Below are positions 25,824-34,539 of a stretch of DNA of 64,000 bases, piece after piece. The position numbers and the translations under genes are program-made. The notes beneath the pieces were generated by a model that worked only from the letters and a program-made list of their open reading frames with translations, had not been told where the DNA came from and ran no database searches. The stretch comes from Chloroflexota bacterium. GTDB lineage: Bacteria > Chloroflexota > Dehalococcoidia > UBA2979. Within the stretch, counting starts at the first letter, position 1. Each line of letters begins with the position of its first letter. Location: contig QWJG01000001.1 of assembly GCA_009391845.1 (NCBI GenBank), positions 14,113 through 78,112 on the forward strand. The letters run 5' to 3'.

Positions 25824-27539
25824 TTAGAACGGCGATCCGCCACTGTCCGGCAGCCCGCCGGCATCGCCGAGGCCCGCCATCCCTGGCATGCCGCCGCCGC
25901 CCATCCCCCCAGCACCGCCCATACCGCCGAGGGCGCTAAAGTCCGGCAACCCAGCGCCGGCCCCCGTCGGCTCGAGCAGCCGGCGCGACTCGTGCAGCAC
26001 GGCGAGCAAGTCTTGCGCCAGCCCCGCGGCGGTACCGTGGCTCTCCGCGACGCGGCGTCCGGCGTCCGCATGGACATAAACCGCTACCGCGGCCGCGTCG
26101 TACGGCGCGAGCCCCTGCGCGATCAGCCCCGCGATCAGACCGGCGAGCACGTCGCCGGTCCCGGCGGTCGCCAGCATCGCGTTCGCTGCCTCGGAGAGAC
26201 GGGCCGTACCGTCCGGCGCCGCGATCACGGTGCAGGCGCCCTTCAACACCACGACGGAATTCGTGAGCTTCGCGTAGGCCGCGGCGGTGTCCAGGCGTGT
26301 CGCCTGGACCTGCTCGACGCTGGTGCCGGTCAGCCGCGCCATCTCGCCGGGGTGGGGCGTCAGCACGCGCGGTAGTGCGAGCCGCGTCCACCACTCCGGA
26401 TCGTCCGCCAGCACGTTGAGCGCGTCGGCATCCAGCACCAGCGCCGACGGGCCATCGATGTCGTCGATGCCCGCGAGGAGGTGGCGGACGAAAGCGCGGC
26501 TCTCGTTGCTGAGCGACAGCCCGGGGCCCACGAGCAGCACGTTCGACCGGCCGCCGTTGAGCGCGCGCAACAGCGCGCGTGCCGCCGAAGCGTCCAGCGT
26601 GCCATCGGTCGATGGCAGCGGCTCGTGGATCACGTCCGGCAGCCCGTGCACGAGCAGCGGCTGGATCACCTCGGGGGCGGCGAGTTGCACGAGGCCGGCG
26701 CCGGACCGTGCGGCCGCTTCCGCGGCGAGCCGCGCGGCGCCCGGGTAGCGTCGCGATCCGGCGGCGATCGTGACCGTGCCGAACGTGCCCTTGTTCGCGT
26801 CGTCGCGCCGCTCCGGCATCACCGCCTTCAGGTCGCGCAGTCGTAGTTCCTCGAAGGGGAGATCGGCGGAAGCGGCCTTCGGGATGCCGATATCCACGGG
26901 GATCACCCGCCCGGCGTTCGCCCGCCCGGGAACCGAGTAGAGACCAACCTTGGCGAAGCCAAACGTCACCGTGGCGCTGGCGTTCACCGCGAGCGGATCC
27001 GCGTAGCCGCTATCCGCGTCGACGCCGGTCGGTACATCGAGGGCGAGAATCTGTGGCGCCGGGACGCGGCGTTCGGTCGCACGCAGGCGGCGCAGGATCT
27101 CCGCGAGCGCGCCCGCGATTGGCCGCTCGCGCGGTGATGCGCCGATCCCGAGCAGTGCGTCGATCACGGCCGAGGCATCGCGGAACAGCGCGTCGAGCCG
27201 CTCGAAGTTCGGGTCTTCCGCGACGGTGGTCCAGGGCACCTCGGACTCCAGCAGCGCCTGCCACTGCGGGTCGTCCTCCGCGCGCGGCTCCAGCAGGTAG
27301 ACGTATGGGATCGCGCCGAACTGGACCAGGTGACGCGCCGCGACCAGGCCGTCGCCACCGTTGTTGCCGGGCCCAACCAGGATCAGGATGCCGCGCTGTT
27401 CGATCGCGCCGACCGCCATCCACGCTTCCTGCGCGGCGGCGATCCCCGCCTCCTCCATCAGTTGCTGTTCGCTAACGCCGGCCGCGACGGCCGCCGCTTC
27501 CAGTTGGCGCATCTGCGCGACGGTGACGAGTTTGCTCAC
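25824..27539 (-). CDS. nnr: Bifunctional NAD(P)H-hydrate epimerase / dehydratase, with Gly/Met-rich tail
   Basis: 571 residues. The N-terminal YjeF_N domain (1-215) has GPGNNGGDGLVAARHL. The C-terminal ADP-dependent carbohydrate-kinase-like domain (235-525) has ALVLDADALNVLA, LTPHPGEMARL and ATAGTGDVLAGLIAG. It repairs hydrated NADH/NADPH. The last about 40 residues are low-complexity Gly/Met/Ala (GGMGGAGGMGGGGM and similar), not part of the usual fold. Downstream of acpS, a common pairing; fabD follows after 136 bases. Confidence 0.94.
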   Translation of the reverse strand: MSKLVTVAQMRQLEAAAVAAGVSEQQLMEEAGIAAAQEAWMAVGAIEQRGILILVGPGNNGGDGLVAARHLVQFGAIPYVYLLEPRAEDDPQWQALLESEVPWTTVAEDPNFERLDALFRDASAVIDALLGIGASPRERPIAGALAEILRRLRATERRVPAPQILALDVPTGVDADSGYADPLAVNASATVTFGFAKVGLYSVPGRANAGRVIPVDIGIPKAASADLPFEELRLRDLKAVMPERRDDANKGTFGTVTIAAGSRRYPGAARLAAEAAARSGAGLVQLAAPEVIQPLLVHGLPDVIHEPLPSTDGTLDASAARALLRALNGGRSNVLLVGPGLSLSNESRAFVRHLLAGIDDIDGPSALVLDADALNVLADDPEWWTRLALPRVLTPHPGEMARLTGTSVEQVQATRLDTAAAYAKLTNSVVVLKGACTVIAAPDGTARLSEAANAMLATAGTGDVLAGLIAGLIAQGLAPYDAAAVAVYVHADAGRRVAESHGTAAGLAQDLLAVLHESRRLLEPTGAGAGLPDFSALGGMGGAGGMGGGGMPGMAGLGDAGGLPDSGGSPF

Positions 27540-27604
27540 GGTGCTGGACCTTCTCGGTGCTGCTGGGATTGGCGGTGCTGGTCGGGCTGCCCCGCGGGGC
27601 GAGA

Positions 27605-28099
27605 CTACTTGCGGATCGGCGGGAGCACGTCCGGCAGGCGCTCCTCGCCGTCGTCGTCCACCAGCAACCCGCGCTGCTTGAGACGCGCGATCAGCCGAGG
27701 CCGCGCCTCCTCGGGCTCCTGCTCACGGATCCGCTGCGTGCAGACGACCGAGGCGACGGCGAACGAATCGAGGTGCGTCAGCGAAATGTCGATCGCCTCG
27801 AGGCCGATGAAGTCGGCGCGGGTACGCGCGCCGCCGTAGAGGTAGACAAGCGGTTTTCCTCGGCGGTCGGGGAGCACCTCGATTTCGCGCCAGGCGACGG
27901 AGCGGGCGCCGGTGCCCAGTGCCTTCATCACCGCCTCCTTGGCGGCGAAGCGGGCAGCCAGCTCGGGAACCCGACCGCGGCAAAACGCGGCCTCGGCGGG
28001 TGTGAAGACGCGGTGGATGAAGCGCTCCGGGTACTTCTTGAGCACCGCGCGCACGCGATCCAGTTCGATCATGTCGATGCCAACGGAATGTGTAGTCAC
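27605..28099 (-). CDS. acpS: Holo-ACP synthase with C-terminal extension
   Basis: 164 residues from a GTG at 28099 (VTTHSVGIDMIELDRV). Transfers phosphopantetheine to ACP. Magnesium-binding GIDMIELDR and ARFAAKEAVMKALG motifs are present, and the fold ends at about residue 124 (AVASVVCTQ). A charged tail of about 40 residues follows (EQEPEEARPRLIARLKQRG, then an acidic and Pro-rich end), beyond the usual 120-residue size. Upstream frame is Arg-rich and non-coding. It lies 65 bases before nnr and divergent from folD. Confidence 0.9.
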   Translation of the reverse strand: MTTHSVGIDMIELDRVRAVLKKYPERFIHRVFTPAEAAFCRGRVPELAARFAAKEAVMKALGTGARSVAWREIEVLPDRRGKPLVYLYGGARTRADFIGLEAIDISLTHLDSFAVASVVCTQRIREQEPEEARPRLIARLKQRGLLVDDDGEERLPDVLPPIRK

Positions 28100-28249
28100 G
28101 CCGCTGAATCTATCAGGGACGCTCACCCTCCGACGACGCCGCGCCGCCGCGCTCACCACCGCCACGAGGCCGCCGCGCACCATCCGAGGCGGCTGGGGAC
28201 TGGCTGTGACGCGTGCGATACTCGCGCTTCGAGCAGGGCAGGGGGAACC

Positions 28250-29131
28250 GTGGCGGCACGCATTATCGATGGCAACGCGATTGCGGCGGAGGTACGCGCC
28301 GAGGTCGCCGCAGGCGTCGCGGAGCTGGTCGCCGCCGGGCGCCGCCCGCCGCACCTGACCGCCGTCCTCGTCGGTGACGACGCCGCGTCCGCGACCTACG
28401 TCCGCCTCAAGCACCGCGATTGCGCCGAGGTCGGGATGACCAGCGACACCGTCGCGCTCCCCGCGACCGCGACCCAGGCCGAGATCCTCGCGGTCGTCCG
28501 TGGCCTCAACGCGAACGACGCCGTCGACGGCGTGATCGTCCAGAAGCCATTACCGCCGGGTGTGGATGACGCTCTCGTCGACGCGACGCTGGATGCTGGC
28601 AAGGACGCGGATGGACTGGGGCCGACCAGCCTCGGCCGGCTCGTGCAGGGCGCGCCAGTGTTCATCCCCGCGACACCGTCCGGCATCCAGCAGTTGCTGC
28701 TGCGCAGCAGCATCGATCCCGCCGGGAAGCGGGTGGTGATTGTTGGGCGCTCGATCCTCGTCGGGCGGCCACTCGCCATGCTGCTCTCTGCGAAGGCGGC
28801 CGGTGCGAACGCGACGGTGACGATCGCGCACACCGGGACCAGCGACCTCGGCAGCGTCACCCGGGAGGCCGACATCCTCGTCGCTGCCGCTGGGCGGCGG
28901 AACCTGATCACGGCGGACATGGTCCAGCCGGGAGCGGTGGTGATCGATGTCGGGACGAACCGCGTCGACGACCCCTCGAAGAAGGCCGGCTTCCGCCTGG
29001 CGGGAGACGTGGACTTCGACGCGGTGAAGGAGATCGCCAGCGCGATCACGCCCGTGCCCGGTGGCGTCGGCCCGATGACCCGCGCGATGCTGATCGTGAA
29101 CGCCCTGAAGGCGGCGCGAGCCGCGAGCTGA
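28250..29131 (+). CDS. folD: Methylenetetrahydrofolate dehydrogenase / cyclohydrolase
   Basis: 293 residues, GTG start with AGGGGG five bases upstream. Interconverts 5,10-methylene-THF and 10-formyl-THF using NADP. Seen: LVGDDAASATYVRLKHRDCAE with the catalytic Lys, VIVQKPLPPGVD, DADGLGPTSLGRLVQG, VVIVGRSILVGRPLAMLL (nucleotide site), and ITPVPGGVGPMTRAMLI. Length is typical. Divergent from acpS across a 150-base spacer that must contain both promoters. Confidence 0.95.
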   Translation: MAARIIDGNAIAAEVRAEVAAGVAELVAAGRRPPHLTAVLVGDDAASATYVRLKHRDCAEVGMTSDTVALPATATQAEILAVVRGLNANDAVDGVIVQKPLPPGVDDALVDATLDAGKDADGLGPTSLGRLVQGAPVFIPATPSGIQQLLLRSSIDPAGKRVVIVGRSILVGRPLAMLLSAKAAGANATVTIAHTGTSDLGSVTREADILVAAAGRRNLITADMVQPGAVVIDVGTNRVDDPSKKAGFRLAGDVDFDAVKEIASAITPVPGGVGPMTRAMLIVNALKAARAAS

Positions 29132-29145
29132 ACTGCCGCGGCGCA

Positions 29146-29162
29146 AGCAGGACGTTCCTGCT
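29146..29162 (+). terminator. Hairpin after folD, terminator-like but without T-run
   Basis: Perfect 7-bp stem (AGCAGGA with TCCTGCT) and a 3-base loop, 14 bases after the folD stop. The following bases are GGTTCATC, so it is not a classical intrinsic terminator. Confidence 0.35.
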
Positions 29163-29227
29163 GGTTCATCCAGCCGGGGCGTTCTCCATTCCCTTGAATC
29201 CGCTGTCCATGCGACGATGGAACGACG

Positions 29228-30362
29228 ATGGACGAACTTCGACAGCGAGTCGCCGAGCTACTCGAGCGCGTGCGGGATGTGCAGGTGCGACTTTGACCTG
29301 CCCGCACAGGAACGCCGTCTAGCCGAACGCCGCGAGCAATCGCAGGCCCCCGATCTGTGGAACGACCAGAAGCGCGCGCAGCGCGTCATGAAGGAAATTG
29401 CACGCCTCGAACACCTCGTGAACACCTGGAACGTGCTGGAGACCGGCTCGAGTGACATCCAGGAGTTCCTCGCAATGGCCGAGGCGATCGACGACGAGGA
29501 CGAGCTCGCGGCGTTGGCGCGGGACCTCGACGCCGAGCTGGTCAAGCTCGAGCGTGAGTTCGACGCCCTCGAGGTTGAGTTGACCCTCAGCGGCGACTAC
29601 GACGACCGCAACGCGATGCTCGCGATTCACGCGGGCGCGGGCGGCACCGAGGCGCAGGACTGGGCGGAGATGATGCTCCGCATGTACCTGCGCTGGGCCG
29701 ATCGGCACGGCTTCAAGACGGAAATTCTCTCGATCAGCAACGGCGATGAGGCCGGGCTGAAGTCCGTCGAGATCCGCATCGCAGGCGACAACACCTACGG
29801 CCTCCTCCGGTCCGAGCGCGGCGTCCACCGCCTGGTGCGCATCTCACCCTTCGACTCGTCCCATTCGCGCCACACCAGCTTCGCGCTGGTCGAGGTGATG
29901 CCCGAGGCCTCCGAGGGCGATATCAGCGTCGAGATCAACTCGGACGATCTGCGGATCGATACCTACCGCGCCAGCGGCAACGGTGGCCAGAACGTCCAGA
30001 AGAACGACACTGCGGTGCGGATCACACACATCCCCAGCGGGATTGTGGTCACCTGTCAGAATGAGCGATCGCAGAATCGAAACCGCGAGAGCGCGATGCT
30101 CGTACTGGAGTCACGGCTCCTCGAACTCGAGATCGAGCGTGTCGAAGCGGAACGGGCGGAGATCAAGGGCGTGCACGTGGACGCGGGCTGGGGCAACCAG
30201 ATTCGTTCCTACGTGCTGCAGCCGTACCGGATGGTGAAAGACTTGCGCACCAGCACCGAGACCAGCGACACCGGCGCCGTCCTCGATGGCGCCATCGACG
30301 AGTTCATCTACGACTACCTGCGGAGCCAGGTCGGCATTGACGACACGGCCGTCGCCTCGTGA
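29228..30362 (+). CDS. prfB: Peptide chain release factor 2, programmed +1 frameshift
   Basis: The protein starts at ATG 29228, reads 22 codons to CTT, and meets an in-frame TGA at 29294-29296. The sequence CTTTGAC is the classical RF2 shift site. Slipping +1 (skipping T29294) continues with GAC CTG CCC to the stop at 30362, giving 377 residues. An SD-like AGGTG lies three bases before CTT, the spacing known to stimulate the shift. The body has the SPF tripeptide (RISPFDSSHSRHTS), which reads UGA/UAA, and the GGQ motif (SGNGGQNVQKND). So RF2 autoregulates its own synthesis here. The stop overlaps the next GTG. Confidence 0.95.
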
Positions 30363-31747
30363 TCCGCACCCCTGGCACCGCGAGGGTCGCGACTGCCCTC
30401 GGCCTATTCGCGCTGGCGCTGGCAGCGGTGCTGGCGATCGCCCCACAATCGGCGCGCGCGGGCAGCATCACGGCCGGCGAGACGCGGATCGAGAGCGCGG
30501 ATCCGCGCGAAGTCAGCTTCCGCGTGAGCGTCGAAGCGCCGTCGAGCCTGGAGTCGGCCCGCTTCATCTACAAAGTGCTCAACCCGGACGGCAATGTCGG
30601 TGGCGGCGGGGTCGCGGAGTTCGTTCCGGCAACTCGGACCGACGTCACCTTCACGCTCGGGACCGTCACCGCCAGCCGCTACATCCCGGTCGGCTCCGAA
30701 TTCGTGATCCAGTGGGAACTGACCGATCGCGACGGCACGAAGGTGACCACCGACGAGGAGTCGTTCGTCTTCCTCGACGGCCGCTACGACTGGCAGAACC
30801 GCACCGAAGGCGCCGTCACCGTCTACTGGTATGGCAGCAACCAGGATCGCGCCGACCTCGCCTTCGAGGCCACACGCTCATCGCTGGCGGACACCGAGGC
30901 CCTGCTCGAGGCGACCGTCGAATACCCCGTCAAGGTCATGGTCTGGGCGTCCGAGTCCGATGGCGATCTGGCGCGACAGCCGCGCGGTGAGACCTTCGAC
31001 TCGCAGGTCGTGACTGGCGGTCAGCGCGTCGCGCCTGATCTGATCTTCGTCTTCACCCCGGATGTTGACGTGATCCGCCACGAAACCGCGCACATCGTCA
31101 CCAAGGTGGCTGGCGACGGAGCGTTCACCCGCGTGCCGTCCTGGCTCGACGAGGGCACCGCGGTCTACATGCAGAACACCCCGGGCTCCGGCTATAGCTC
31201 GGCGATCCGCTTCGCCATCGAGACCGGCGCGCCGCTCAACCTGCGATCGCTCCAGTCGCCCGCCAACGAGGCGAGCCTCATCAACCTCTTCTACGGACAG
31301 TCCTGGTCGACCGTCGACTTCATGGTCTCGAACTTCGGCGAGGAAGCATTTGCCGAGGTCTACCGCACCATCAAGGCCGGTTCGCCGACCGACGACGCGT
31401 TGATGGCCGTCTACGGCGTCGATCAGAACGGCCTCTACAACCTCTGGCGCGAGGCCAACGGCATGACGGCGATCGACTTCGGTTCGAGCGCTGCCGGCAC
31501 GGCCGTGCCGGGCGCCGAGGCGACGCGTGCGCCACTGGCGATCCCGACCTCGGTCGCGGCGGCGCCGCGCAGCGGAGCGGGGGCGGCTGGGACCGCCACG
31601 TCTGGCGCATCCGGGGCCGACAGCAGCGACGGCGGAAGCGATGGCGGGAGCGGAGCAAGCGGGATCATCGTCGCGCTCGTGACCCTGCTGATCGTCGCGG
31701 CCCTGGGTGGCAGCGCCTTCGCGCTGTCCCGCCGAGGGCGCGCCTAA
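30359..31747 (+). CDS. Exported, membrane-anchored peptidase MA-like metalloprotease
   Basis: 462 residues. Signal peptide (residues about 8-35, ending QSARAG), an Ig-like extracytoplasmic region, and a gluzincin-type active site VIRHETAHIVTK (HExxH) with the third ligand in SWLDEGTAVYM. Then comes a low-complexity Ala/Gly/Ser linker (about 375-430) and a C-terminal transmembrane helix (IIVALVTLLIVAALGGSAFAL) with an Arg-rich cytoplasmic end. It belongs to the peptidase MA family frequent in Chloroflexota and Actinobacteria; the substrate is unknown. GTG overlaps the prfB stop as GTGA. Confidence 0.85.
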   Translation: MIRTPGTARVATALGLFALALAAVLAIAPQSARAGSITAGETRIESADPREVSFRVSVEAPSSLESARFIYKVLNPDGNVGGGGVAEFVPATRTDVTFTLGTVTASRYIPVGSEFVIQWELTDRDGTKVTTDEESFVFLDGRYDWQNRTEGAVTVYWYGSNQDRADLAFEATRSSLADTEALLEATVEYPVKVMVWASESDGDLARQPRGETFDSQVVTGGQRVAPDLIFVFTPDVDVIRHETAHIVTKVAGDGAFTRVPSWLDEGTAVYMQNTPGSGYSSAIRFAIETGAPLNLRSLQSPANEASLINLFYGQSWSTVDFMVSNFGEEAFAEVYRTIKAGSPTDDALMAVYGVDQNGLYNLWREANGMTAIDFGSSAAGTAVPGAEATRAPLAIPTSVAAAPRSGAGAAGTATSGASGADSSDGGSDGGSGASGIIVALVTLLIVAALGGSAFALSRRGRA

Positions 31748-31796
31748 CCGCCGAGGGCCTGACCAACTCGCGCCAGAGCGGCGAGCGGCGGATCGG

Positions 31797-32654
31797 CTAG
31801 CGCCCCGGGATGATCAGACCACCCGGTGATGCCTGGCCACCCGCGTTCCCCGGTGTCGGGGCAGTCATGCCGCCCGTCCCCTGCTCCCGCTGCGCGGCTT
31901 CGCGTGCTCGCTGGATCGCCTGCTCCTCGGTGAGGAACTCGGAGGCAAGGACGCGGTCGCGAATCACGGCGTCGGTGTTGCCCGCGATCACCCGCTGAAT
32001 CTGCTCGAGCAGCGGCGCATCGTCCCAGGCCCCGGAGAAGCGTCGGCCGTTGATGCTCACAATCGGCACCTCCGTGACCGCCCGCTGGCTGGCAAGCACC
32101 GGGAGTTCGGCGATCTCCGTCAGTTGCAGCTTGATCGCCTTCGACTCGACCGCGAATGCGCCGAGCAGACGCGCCATGTGCGCTGAATAGGGGTCGTAGG
32201 GCGCCAGCATCGCCTCGATCTCGACCGCTCCGAGTTCGGCGGCGCCGATACGCGTCTCCTCCGGCAGCGGCGCTTCGCCGCGCGAGAGGAACCAGATGAT
32301 GTCGAGGAGCGCCGGGAAGAGCAGCCCGGAGAACAGCCCCACGAGGCGGATCGACCGCCCGTTCCCGCGCAGGATCGTCGTTGGCGCGAGCGTGATCCCC
32401 GCCTCCTCGGCGCGCGACGCGTGCTTATCGAGGTCGTAGGCGGTGATCCGCAGCGCGGGGTGCAGGCTGCCCAGTTGGCGCGCCAGTTCCAGCGCGTCGC
32501 CACAGTGGTTGCAGGTGTCGCGGTCCGTGCGCACCAGCCCAGACTCCTGGCGCGTCCAGACGTCGAAGCTGACCGGCGCCGCCATGCGCTGAGACAGGTA
32601 CTGCGCGACCTGGGTCGCATCCTCGCGGTCCATCGGGCTCGCCGGCTTGACCAT
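31797..32654 (-). CDS. Tandem thioredoxin-fold (PDO/AhpF-N-like) protein with one active site lost
   Basis: 285 residues. The first half carries a thioredoxin-like CxxC (DTCNHCGDALELARQL, residues about 47-62) and a cis-Pro segment LAPTTIL. The second half repeats the fold (YSAHMARLLGAFAVESKAIK; TEVPIVSINGRRF with cis-Pro), but the place expected to be CPYC reads YDPY, so no redox pair is left. Archaeal protein disulfide oxidoreductases and AhpF N-domains share this layout. A Gly/Pro-rich tail ends the chain. It is the last gene of the lipid-locus strand, 48 bases after pgsA-like. Confidence 0.8.
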   Translation of the reverse strand: MVKPASPMDREDATQVAQYLSQRMAAPVSFDVWTRQESGLVRTDRDTCNHCGDALELARQLGSLHPALRITAYDLDKHASRAEEAGITLAPTTILRGNGRSIRLVGLFSGLLFPALLDIIWFLSRGEAPLPEETRIGAAELGAVEIEAMLAPYDPYSAHMARLLGAFAVESKAIKLQLTEIAELPVLASQRAVTEVPIVSINGRRFSGAWDDAPLLEQIQRVIAGNTDAVIRDRVLASEFLTEEQAIQRAREAAQREQGTGGMTAPTPGNAGGQASPGGLIIPGR

Positions 32655-32702
32655 GGTCCTCGACCCTCCTCGACGCCTCGCGCTGCGCGCAATGGACGCG
32701 GG

Positions 32703-33293
32703 CTACTGGGCGCTCGTTTCCTCCGCCAGCAGCCGACGTGCAGTGTCGACCCGTTGTGCCACAGTGACCAGCGTCACTACCGCAAGGATCCAGAGCGCGG
32801 GGCGCAGCAGCCCCAGGATCAGCGCCGCCCCCGTGAGGATCACCCGTTCCGGGCGCGTGAACAGCCCGCTGGTCATCGAAACGTCGAGGCCCTCGGCGCG
32901 CGCGCGCACGTACGACACTAGGATCGACCCAACCACCGCCGCGAACGCGAGGATCGTCTCCTCCTGGTTCCCGCGATCCAGCTCGTAGACCAGGATCCCG
33001 CCGAGCACGACCGCCTCGGAGAGCCGGTCGAGCACCGAGTCGAACAGCGCCCCGAACGGCGTCGCCTTCCCCGTCGCCCGCGCGACCGCCCCGTCGAACA
33101 TGTCGAGCCCGCCAAACACCAGCACCAGCACCCCACCGAGGAGCAGCCGCCCATCGGCGACCGCGACGGCCGCCGCGATGCTCCCAAGCAGCCCGGCCAC
33201 CGTAATCATGTTTGGGGTCACTCCCAGCGCGACGAACACACCGACGATCGGCGCGAGGCGTTCCGCGGAGATGCGGGTCGGGAGGAGCTTCAT
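32703..33293 (-). CDS. CDP-alcohol phosphatidyltransferase (PI-phosphate synthase-like)
   Basis: 196 residues, about six membrane helices. The full family signature D-x2-DG-x2-AR-x8-G-x3-D-x3-D appears as LDMFDGAVARATG, then GALFDSVLDR. It makes a phospholipid by joining CDP-diacylglycerol to an alcohol. With a PimA-like glycosyltransferase directly upstream and acyltransferases in the same strand run, inositol phosphate is a likely alcohol, as in mycobacterial pgsA1-patA-pimA. Glycerol phosphate cannot be excluded from sequence alone. Confidence 0.88.
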   Translation of the reverse strand: MKLLPTRISAERLAPIVGVFVALGVTPNMITVAGLLGSIAAAVAVADGRLLLGGVLVLVFGGLDMFDGAVARATGKATPFGALFDSVLDRLSEAVVLGGILVYELDRGNQEETILAFAAVVGSILVSYVRARAEGLDVSMTSGLFTRPERVILTGAALILGLLRPALWILAVVTLVTVAQRVDTARRLLAEETSAQ

Positions 33294-33354
33294 CCGGCGT
33301 GTATTTCGTTGGTGCGCGAGTGGTCAGCGAGGGCGAGTCGGCGGCGGCGATCGG

Positions 33355-34539
33355 TCATGCGCGCATCAGGCGGCGCAGTCGCGCGCGTGCGCGTGCCTGC
33401 TCCCAGGTGTGGTGCTGATCCAGCAGTCGGTCGTAGTAGGAGAGGAGCTGCTGCGTCACGCGCGGCCAGGAGTAGTCCTCCACGCGCACCCGGCCACCCT
33501 CGGCCAGCGCGTCGCGCTTGGATTTGTCGCGGACCAGCAGCGTGAGCGCATCGGCAAGGCCGAGCGTGTCCTTCGGGCGGACCAACAACCCATCGACGCC
33601 GTGCGTCACCACCGAGGCGTAACCCTCGATGTTCGACGCGACGATCGGGAGGCCCGCAGCCATGGCTTCGAGAATGACATATCCCTGTGACTCATTCCCG
33701 AGCGCTGGCGCGCAGAAAATGTGCGAGCTGCGATGGTAGCGGGGGAGTTGCTCGTTTGAGGGCCCCGGCGCGAAGACGATGTTGCGCTGACCGCTGTGGC
33801 GCACGGAAGCCTCGTAGCGACGCCGGGTGCGGGAGTCTGGACCGACGATGATCAGTCGGGTGTTGGGATCGCGGGCGTTGACTACGCCGAAAGCACGGAT
33901 CAGGTAGGCGAGACCCTTCCGTTTCTCCGCGCGCCCGACGTAGAGGATGTTGATCAGGTTGTCGTCGAACTCGGCGAGCGGTTCGAGCAGTGGGTTCGCG
34001 AACCGCTCGATATCAAGGCCATTCGGGATCACGTTGTAAAAGCCGGGGAAGTACTCGCCGACGTACTGCGCGGCCGGCGGCGAAACGGCGATCTTGCCGT
34101 CCAGTTCGCGGAACCAGCGCTTGAGCAGGCGGCGGCCGTAGCCGTACAGGCGGTTGCCACCGTCCTTGCGGGCGTGGAACGTGCCGACGTTGATCACCCG
34201 ATCGTTCGCGGCCTTCGAGTGGCGAAGGACGTGGATCGGAAGGACCGGCATCAGCGGCTCATGGACGTGCACTACATCGAAGTGTTCCTCTTCCAGGAAT
34301 CGCTTCACCTGGTGCCCGAGCGTGGGATTGAGGGCGATGCGAGCTGTGGAGCCGGACGCGGGGACAGAGATCGGGCGCCCCATGACGCGCACCCGAGGGT
34401 CGGCGACCCGCCCACTCGCGGGCGCGAGGATCAGCACCTCGTGGCCGCGTGCCGCGAACTCCTCGGCCAGTTGGCCGATGTGGCCATTGACCCCGCCGGG
34501 CGTGAGCCAGTCGTAGGGCGATACAAGTGCGATCTTCAT
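33355..34539 (-). CDS. GT4 glycosyltransferase, PimA-like
   Basis: 394 residues, GT-B fold. N-terminal acceptor half has VSPYDWLTPGGVNGHIGQLAE (glycine loop) and VVHVHEPLMP. The donor half has ILYVGRAEKRKGLAYLIRAF, LIIVGPDS and the E-x7-E region NESQGYVILEAMAAGLPIVAS. VSPYDWLTPGGV is characteristic of phosphatidylinositol mannosyltransferase PimA and near relatives. The start overlaps the stop of the PHP-like gene (ATGA). A GDP-mannose:phosphatidylinositol role fits the neighbours but is inference. Confidence 0.88.
   Translation of the reverse strand: MKIALVSPYDWLTPGGVNGHIGQLAEEFAARGHEVLILAPASGRVADPRVRVMGRPISVPASGSTARIALNPTLGHQVKRFLEEEHFDVVHVHEPLMPVLPIHVLRHSKAANDRVINVGTFHARKDGGNRLYGYGRRLLKRWFRELDGKIAVSPPAAQYVGEYFPGFYNVIPNGLDIERFANPLLEPLAEFDDNLINILYVGRAEKRKGLAYLIRAFGVVNARDPNTRLIIVGPDSRTRRRYEASVRHSGQRNIVFAPGPSNEQLPRYHRSSHIFCAPALGNESQGYVILEAMAAGLPIVASNIEGYASVVTHGVDGLLVRPKDTLGLADALTLLVRDKSKRDALAEGGRVRVEDYSWPRVTQQLLSYYDRLLDQHHTWEQARARARLRRLMRA

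Noticed and set aside
25688..26077. Long N-terminal extension of FabD
   Set aside because: Cys/Arg-rich composition, overlap with the nnr end, and a good GTG with GGGAGG at 25687.
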